From: Herpetosiphon geysericola
GTDB lineage: Bacteria > Chloroflexota > Chloroflexia > Chloroflexales > Herpetosiphonaceae
Assembly (NCBI RefSeq): GCF_001306135.1
Contig: NZ_LGKP01000008.1
Span: forward strand, 186,001-250,000
Reading direction: 5' to 3'
DNA length: 64,000 nucleotides
The first letter of the stretch is position 1, and every line of letters begins with the position of its first letter. Shown piece after piece: positions 59,629 through 64,000 of the stretch. The notes under the pieces were generated by a model that saw only the letters and a program-made list of their open reading frames with translations, searched no databases and was not told the origin of the DNA. The position numbers and the translations under genes are program-made.

Positions 59629-60273
59629 TTAGGCTTGCGCACCAGCAAGATTGGGGAAAAACGAGCGACTAAGATAGCCTGCTAACTCGGCGGGGCTAAT
59701 TTGGCCACTGGCAAGCAGGCGTTCGTAGCTACTTGGCGCAAGCATGCTGACAAGCGTCGCGACTAGCACTGCGGTTGGGATTGCTTGGTCGAATTCAGCG
59801 TTGGCTTGACCTTCGGCCAGCAAGGCTGTGATCAATTCCATGGCTTTGGCGCTATAGGCCGCCAGATCTGGGCGTTTATTGATGACGTTGGTGGTTAAGC
59901 CAAGCCGCGGATTGAGATCGAGCAGTACTTGGTTGCCTTGGGCTTGAATACGGCTGTAAACATCGAGCAGCAAATGTTCGAGCCGCACCCGCACTGGCAC
60001 AGCTTCGGCAAATATTTGTTCAATTTGGCGCAAAAATTGATTGAATTGTTGTTCAAAGAGCGCCACGACCAGCTCTTCTTTGCTGGCAAAGTGTAAATAC
60101 ACTGTGCCTTTGGCAATCCCAGCGCGGGCGGCAATCTCATCGATCGAGGCCTCGAGATAGCCTTTTTCGCTAAAAAGTTGTTGGGCAACCTCCAGAATTA
60201 AGGCTGCTCGTTCTTCCCGTTGGCGCTCGCGCAACGAACGCATTGGCAGTAGGGTTGCGTTTTTTTGCTCCAT
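59629..60273 (-). CDS. TetR/AcrR family regulator
   Basis: A 214-residue repressor. The N-terminal helix-turn-helix reads ILEVAQQLFSEKGYLEASIDEIAARAGIAKGTVYLHFASKEELV in order, typical of TetR. The C-terminal ligand domain is all helical. ATG 60273 has AAGGA 7 bases upstream; ATGs at 60279 and 60321 are possible, but the last lies inside the operator. It is the first gene of an operon with the P450, so it probably represses itself and the P450 until a ligand (perhaps the P450 substrate) is bound. Confidence 0.92.
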   Translation of the reverse strand: MEQKNATLLPMRSLRERQREERAALILEVAQQLFSEKGYLEASIDEIAARAGIAKGTVYLHFASKEELVVALFEQQFNQFLRQIEQIFAEAVPVRVRLEHLLLDVYSRIQAQGNQVLLDLNPRLGLTTNVINKRPDLAAYSAKAMELITALLAEGQANAEFDQAIPTAVLVATLVSMLAPSSYERLLASGQISPAELAGYLSRSFFPNLAGAQA

Positions 60274-60307
60274 CTGCATGTCCTTGAACTTAGGATTCAT
60301 ATTTATT

Positions 60308-60340
60308 GACTTGATAGTCATAATTTATGACCGATAAGTC
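60308..60340. promoter_or_regulatory. Nested palindromic operator upstream of the TetR-P450 operon
   Basis: A perfect 15-base odd palindrome GTCATAATTTATGAC (60317-60331) lies inside a second inverted pair GACTT/AAGTC (60308-60312 with 60336-60340) with the same centre at 60324. Size and symmetry fit binding of one or two TetR dimers. Confidence 0.75.
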
Positions 60341-60481
60341 ATGATGGAGCATTACTCCGGTTCTGTCAAGCAATCGCTGTGTTGCTCCAAGCGGTTGGGC
60401 TGATTGATCGTGCTTAAGAACGAGGCTAAGTTGGTGATTATTGAGCATACTTCAGGAGATTCTTACTTAAGGAGAACGCCT

Positions 60482-61018
60482 TTGCGCGAACAAAAAATTG
60501 TTGACCATGCTCACCCTGTTGCAGAAATCGGTGTCTGGATTTGGGCGCTGGAAGATGCGCGCCGCCGAACCAACGAAGAAATTGCCCAATTGAGCGAAGC
60601 CATGATCGATTGGCAGCCACCCCATGGCGATAGCACAATTGGCAGTGTGCTCTACCATATTGCCTTGATTGAAGCAGATTGGCTGTACGACGAAGTGCTT
60701 GGGCTGGATGCCTATCCCGAGCCAGCCGCTAGCCTCTTGCCTCACCCGCATCGCACGAAGCAAGGCCTCTTGACCCCAGTCTTTGGCGAACCTATTGCCC
60801 ACCACACCGCCCGCCTCGCAAAAATTCGTGAATTGTTGTTAGAAACCTTTAACGAGATGAGTTTGGCCGATTTTCGGCGCGCTCGTGAACTTGAGCGTTA
60901 TATCGTGACCCCAGAATGGGTGCTGCACCATTTATGCCAGCACGAAGCAGAACATCGTAGCCAAATTGGTGGCCTACGGATCGCCTTCGAGCGTGCGCAT
61001 GGCATCGAAACCAGCTAA
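60482..61018 (+). CDS. DinB family protein
   Basis: A 178-residue four-helix-bundle protein of the DinB/YfiT metal-binding family. Likely ligand His residues are in SVLYHIALIEADWLYDE and LHHLCQHEAEHRSQIGGLR. Members act as thiol transferases or have unknown hydrolase roles. The start is taken as TTG 60482, since AAGGAG lies 8 bases upstream; the longer frame adds 26 poorly conserved residues from an ATG without a ribosome site. Confidence 0.85.
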   Translation: MREQKIVDHAHPVAEIGVWIWALEDARRRTNEEIAQLSEAMIDWQPPHGDSTIGSVLYHIALIEADWLYDEVLGLDAYPEPAASLLPHPHRTKQGLLTPVFGEPIAHHTARLAKIRELLLETFNEMSLADFRRARELERYIVTPEWVLHHLCQHEAEHRSQIGGLRIAFERAHGIETS

Positions 61019-61049
61019 ATACGCTGCAAAATTGCGATCCAATGAAGCT

Positions 61050-61080
61050 AGCCGTCGATTATGCTTAATCGGCGGCTTTG
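61050..61080 (+). terminator. Intrinsic terminator after the DinB gene
   Basis: A 12-bp stem with one wobble (61050-61061 with 61066-61077), then TTTG. The T run is short. Confidence 0.6.
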
Positions 61081-61124
61081 GATTAGATGCTGGTTAATCG
61101 ATCAAGTGCAGGAGCCAATTGGGC

Positions 61125-61154
61125 TTGACGCAAGTGCAGCATGGCCTTTATAAT
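61125..61154 (+). promoter_or_regulatory. Sigma-70-type promoter
   Basis: TTGACG (61125-61130), an 18-base spacer and TATAAT (61149-61154). This is one of the best promoter matches in the window. It leaves a leader of about 65 bases before the ATG at 61229. Confidence 0.75.
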
Positions 61155-61228
61155 CGCCAAAAAGCGCGACGAAGCACTTTCCCCTCGTCACGTCTCCGAA
61201 CAGCCTGTATACGTGAGGAGCATCACCC

Positions 61229-61669
61229 ATGTCGGTATTCAAAGATTCAGAAGAACTGATCAAGTATCTTGGTGCGTTGTATGATGAAGCCAAGTGCGAT
61301 CCTGAAATTGCGCCCAAAATCAAGCAATCTGGCCTCTCAATTCAGTATCGCTACGACGATCCCGCAGGGATTGTGAGCATTTTGGCTGATCGTCAGCCAA
61401 CCCAAGAGGGTGCATTTTTCGATGTGGTTTGGGGTGAAGTTGCTGGCTTAAAGCCCGATGTTGTCATGTCGATGAAGGCCGATATTGCCCACCAATTTTG
61501 GCATGGCACAATCAATTTGATGGCTGCCTTGACCCGCCGCCAAATTGTTGCCAAAGGCCCAATTCCCAAAATTATCAAGCTCCTGCCAGCAGTTACCCCA
61601 ATGTATGAGATGTATCCCCGACTTTTGAAGGAAATGGGGCGGCCTGAGTTAGTTGTTAGCAAAAAGTAA
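61229..61669 (+). CDS. SCP2 sterol-transfer-like protein
   Basis: A 146-residue protein resembling the SCP2 lipid-binding fold: a helical start (FKDSEELIKYLGALYDEAKCDPEIAPKIKQSG), strands with LSIQYRYDDPAGIVSILAD, then VVMSMKADIAHQFWHGTINLMAALTRRQIVAKGP, which corresponds to the family pattern of a D-X-hydrophobic strand, W-X-G, L-G-X-I. It probably binds a lipid or acyl chain in the cytoplasm. GAGGAG precedes the ATG and the promoter above is strong, so it is likely well expressed. Confidence 0.75.
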   Translation: MSVFKDSEELIKYLGALYDEAKCDPEIAPKIKQSGLSIQYRYDDPAGIVSILADRQPTQEGAFFDVVWGEVAGLKPDVVMSMKADIAHQFWHGTINLMAALTRRQIVAKGPIPKIIKLLPAVTPMYEMYPRLLKEMGRPELVVSKK

Positions 61670-61690
61670 GTAGTTCCGTTTGTTAACTTC

Positions 61691-61734
61691 AACCCTGCGC
61701 CTGCATTAAGCGGGCGCGGGGGTTTTTGTTTTTT
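61691..61734 (+). terminator. Intrinsic terminator
   Basis: A GC-rich stem with a small bulge (61691-61701 with 61713-61724) followed by TTTTTGTTTTTT. Confidence 0.85.
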
Positions 61735-61794
61735 AAGGGGTATTGACGTTTTTTCACTGCTAGCCCCGCGCATTCCAAGGGTTGGTTTGGTAAT

Positions 61795-61981
61795 CATCAC
61801 TTGTGATCACCACCCTTCCGTCCCGCCTCAAGGCGGGAGACGCAGAGGTTTTCAGCGCCTGCACCCCTACTATGCATGTTATGGATTGTGATTATTGCTT
61901 CGCTTCGCCACGTTTTGTGATCTTCGCGTCCTTTGCGGTTTCAGGATTGCTGGCCCTTGAATCCTGATCCCCAGCCCCTCA
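61795..61981. repeat. Inverted copy of the composite intergenic repeat
   Basis: Read on the minus strand this has the modules of 14348-14744 in the same order: GATCAGG and GGGCCA, AAACCGCAAAGGACGCGAAG, ACAATCCATAA, AGGGGTGCAGG, and GGCGGGACGGAAGGG. It fills most of the 312-base gap 61670-61981 and holds no gene. Confidence 0.75.
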
Positions 61982-63427
61982 CTACTGCCAATGCGGCAGC
62001 AAATTCTCTAAAGTATTGGCGTTGATTTGGCCTAAACCAAGGTAGCGTTGCTGCTGATCTTCGACCACCACGATGCTGCCATCGGTATAGGCCCGCTGTT
62101 TAATTGGCAAATCGCGGCGCGCCAACCATTCGTCAATCTGGTGCTCGCTGATGGTGAGCCGCTGTCGGCTGAATTGGGCTGCATAGCGCGAGGCCAAATC
62201 GTGGGCTGGCTGAAAACCTTGGCGCGATAGTTTGCCAACATGGATGCCTGCACTCACAAACGGGAAATGCTCGAAATTGCTCAGCCAGCGCTCAGGAATC
62301 GCCTGAATGCTCTTGCCATTGCGCCATAAACTGAGGCCTTTGCTGGCTAGGAGCGCAGGCAAATCGAAGCCATATACATCCTGCAAGCTGCTAATAATTT
62401 GCTGTTGCTCGTCATTGGTCACAGCTTTGTAGCCAGCTTTGGCAAGCGTTTGTTGCGGGCGCTCTAGGCTTGGCGTGGCAATCTGATCGCGCTTGACAAT
62501 CAGCGCAGCGAAAAAGCCCGCCGTATTGTAGAGATGCGGCCATAAACGCAAGGCTTTGCTAACCTCTTCAGCGTAGGCTTGATTGCCTGCCGCCAATAAG
62601 CCTGGGGCGTGAATTGGCACCCGCTGCGGAATTGGCCGAATTTCGATTTGCTCAGGGTAGCGCTTGAGCAGCGCATCAAGCACAGCCTCATCTTCCTCGG
62701 GCGCAAGGCTACAGGTTGAGTAGACCACTTGGCCGTTGGGGCGGGTTGCTTGGAGCGCACTTTCGAGCAATTTAATTTGGCGTTGTTGCAGGGTGTTGCG
62801 TTCGTGGCTCGAAACTAAGCGGCTGGTGTGGCGTTCGCTGGTGCGCAAGGCTTCGCCACTACATGGCGCATCCAACAAGACATAATCAAATTGCTCTGGT
62901 AGCCAACGGCCCATGCGCTCGCCTGGTTGGTTGGTGATAACCGCCGAGGTGCTGCCCCAGCGTTGCAGATTGCCCTTGAGGCCGGAAATGCGTTGTAAAT
63001 TGCTATCGTTGGCCACGACCAGGCCGCGATCGCCAAGCTGCGAGATGAGATGGGTGGTTTTGCCACCAGGTGCAGCAGTCATGTCGAGCACGCTTGGCGC
63101 GGCCTCGGGATTAAATTCAAAGAGTTCGACGGGCAACATTGAGGCTGCATCTTGAATGTAGTAATGGCCCATTTGATGCTCGACCGTGCGGCTTAAGTTG
63201 CTGGCTTCGTTGCCAAGCTGCCAGCCAGTTGGGCAGAACGGCACTTGCTCAAGCTGCCAGCCATAGGCTTGTTGCCAGGCTTTGGGGCTAGCCGCAGCGG
63301 CCTTGAGCGGGTTGACCCGCAAACCGCTGGGCAAGGGCTGATTTATGCTCTCAAGCAGTTGGTTGAGTTCGGTTTCATTCAATAAATCGCGATAGGCTTC
63401 AAGCTGGCGCGGTATTTGACGGGTCAT
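61982..63427 (-). CDS. RsmB/RsmF-type rRNA cytosine-C5 methyltransferase
   Basis: A 481-residue SAM-dependent RNA m5C methyltransferase of the NOP2/Sun family, close to RsmF. The SAM site is VLDMTAAPGGKTTHLISQLG; motif IV is LLDAPCSGEA and motif VI YSTCSLAPEEDEAVLD, with the two catalytic Cys in PCS and TCS. The C-terminal 200 residues form an extra domain (PUA-like), as in RsmF/YebU. It probably modifies 16S rRNA. ATG 63427 follows AAGGAA; the 64 codons upstream come from repeat DNA. Confidence 0.93.
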   Translation of the reverse strand: MTRQIPRQLEAYRDLLNETELNQLLESINQPLPSGLRVNPLKAAAASPKAWQQAYGWQLEQVPFCPTGWQLGNEASNLSRTVEHQMGHYYIQDAASMLPVELFEFNPEAAPSVLDMTAAPGGKTTHLISQLGDRGLVVANDSNLQRISGLKGNLQRWGSTSAVITNQPGERMGRWLPEQFDYVLLDAPCSGEALRTSERHTSRLVSSHERNTLQQRQIKLLESALQATRPNGQVVYSTCSLAPEEDEAVLDALLKRYPEQIEIRPIPQRVPIHAPGLLAAGNQAYAEEVSKALRLWPHLYNTAGFFAALIVKRDQIATPSLERPQQTLAKAGYKAVTNDEQQQIISSLQDVYGFDLPALLASKGLSLWRNGKSIQAIPERWLSNFEHFPFVSAGIHVGKLSRQGFQPAHDLASRYAAQFSRQRLTISEHQIDEWLARRDLPIKQRAYTDGSIVVVEDQQQRYLGLGQINANTLENLLPHWQ

Positions 63428-63458
63428 AGATATTCCTTTATGCGGGATCAATGTAGCG

Positions 63459-63652
63459 ATCCACGAAGAGCACAAAGAGCACGAAGGCCAAAACTGCCAA
63501 GAACGCGAAGCACGGAAACCGCGAAGCACGCGAAGCACGCTAAGGAAGGAAGATAAGGAAGATGGGGTGAGCAATTGCCTACATTGCCAAGCAATCCTTT
63601 CGTACCATAAAATCAACATTCGTGCCCTTCGTGTCCTTCGTGGTTAAAAAAG
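63459..63652. repeat. CGAAG-word intergenic repeat with inverted ends
   Basis: Starts with GATCCACGAAGAGCACAAAG and several (G/C)ACGCGAAG words, and ends with the inverted words (TTCGTGTCCTTCGTGGTTAA, 63630-63649). The organisation matches 6026-6280. It separates the rRNA methyltransferase from the type ISP fragment. Confidence 0.7.
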
Positions 63653-63654
63653 CT

Positions 63655-64000
63655 CTATGTTCCTTGCTCTATGCTCTTGCTGCTCAGCTCGGCCACAATC
63701 TTCACGGTTTCTAGGCTGACGGTGATGATTTTGCCAATCAGGCGCACAATATACTCGGGATCGTCGTGGCGATTGGGATCGTTGCTAATGCCAGAGCGCG
63801 CATCGGTACTGACCCGATATTGATCAATCACCCAATCGAGGGCCGAGCGATTGCCCAACTTGTATTCGAAGGCTTGGGCCGGAATGCCAGCCAAGCTCAG
63901 AAAATTATTGTAGCGCAAACTCGTGCGATCTTTGCTGAGTTTCATGCTTTCAACCCGCCAATTCAGCGGCTCGTCGCGGTTTTCGAGCCATTGCAATGGG
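63655..64000 (-). CDS. C-terminal end of a type ISP restriction-modification protein
   Basis: The last 114 codons of a protein whose start is beyond the window edge; the TTG at 63996 is an internal Leu codon. The sequence VESMKLSKDRTSLRYNNFLSLAGIPAQAFEYKLGNRSALDWVIDQYRV, STDARSGISNDPN and PEYIVRLIGKIITVSLETVKIV (given here in pieces) is the well-known end of single-chain type ISP enzymes (LlaBIII-like) and related DEAD-helicase/methylase proteins, lying in the target-recognition part. The full protein would couple a nuclease, helicase, adenine methylase and specificity domain; whether it is intact cannot be seen. Confidence 0.8.
   Translation of the reverse strand, partial: PLQWLENRDEPLNWRVESMKLSKDRTSLRYNNFLSLAGIPAQAFEYKLGNRSALDWVIDQYRVSTDARSGISNDPNRHDDPEYIVRLIGKIITVSLETVKIVAELSSKSIEQGT

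Noticed and set aside
1-64000. tRNA or rRNA genes
   Set aside because: I looked in the gaps for the GTTCGAATCC-type T-arm and acceptor stems and for rRNA-like stretches and saw none. A tRNA scan would be decisive.

Overview
The window looks like chromosome from a filamentous, heterotrophic member of the Chloroflexota, most likely Herpetosiphon or a close relative. This is inference from gene content and style: an FMN riboswitch in front of a two-gene RibXY-type riboflavin uptake operon, many lipoproteins with Thr-Pro linkers, MglA-like and roadblock proteins, a TPR-CHAT protease, a cytochrome bd oxidase, a cytochrome P450, and intergenic repeats built from CGAAG words. GC is roughly balanced, genes lie in short runs on both strands, and Shine-Dalgarno sites (AAGGAG, GAGG) are usually clear. 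I saw no rRNA, tRNA, CRISPR array or transposase. The only mobile-DNA gene is one tyrosine recombinase.

Layout. 1-11.7 kb is mostly plus-strand housekeeping: an esterase, an FMN-type oxidase, dnaN, a VanY-type peptidase, a glycosyltransferase, pterin dehydratase, a peptide-binding lipoprotein, hisS and an acyltransferase. 11.9-14.2 kb is cydAB on the minus strand, followed by a 0.6 kb repeat-filled gap. 14.8-16.6 kb holds a glycosyltransferase and an HD hydrolase. 16.7-23.0 kb is the most unusual part: a TPR-CHAT protease, a sigma factor and a zinc-finger anti-sigma-like protein on the minus strand, divergent from a zincin with a CLCA-like HEXXHXXXGXXD motif. 23.1-26 kb has an MglA-like GTPase divergent from an AAA ATPase. 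26-33 kb is a minus-strand run (phosphotransferase, acyl-CoA dehydrogenase, beta-propeller lipoprotein, lipid kinase, response regulator, Maf, integrase). 33.1-35.4 kb is a patch of orphan genes ending in a roadblock protein.

35.7-38 kb is the riboflavin-uptake operon with its promoter, riboswitch and terminator. 38-44.7 kb carries a YdeI-like protein, a coiled-coil/glycosyltransferase pair, nrdR, a membrane protein with an Mrr-like tail, ribH, fabF and rnc. 44.7-47 kb is an ECF sigma operon whose last gene has been tandemly duplicated together with a scrap of the gene upstream. 47-52 kb is HAD hydrolase, GT2, esterase and polysaccharide deacetylase. 52.3-54.7 kb is a STAND NTPase with TPRs. 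55-57 kb is a surface protein with a 24-bp tandem repeat. 57-60.3 kb holds regulators and a TetR-P450 operon with a clear operator. 60.4-64 kb has DinB, SCP2-like and RsmB/RsmF-like genes and the end of a probable type ISP restriction-modification gene cut by the window edge.

The strongest lead for a little-described system is the TPR-CHAT/sigma/anti-sigma module at 16.7-20.9 kb. Its parts match those of the Craspase-sigma circuit of type III-E CRISPR, but no CRISPR is present here. Composite intergenic repeats, with the same modules in the same order at four places, are the second lead.
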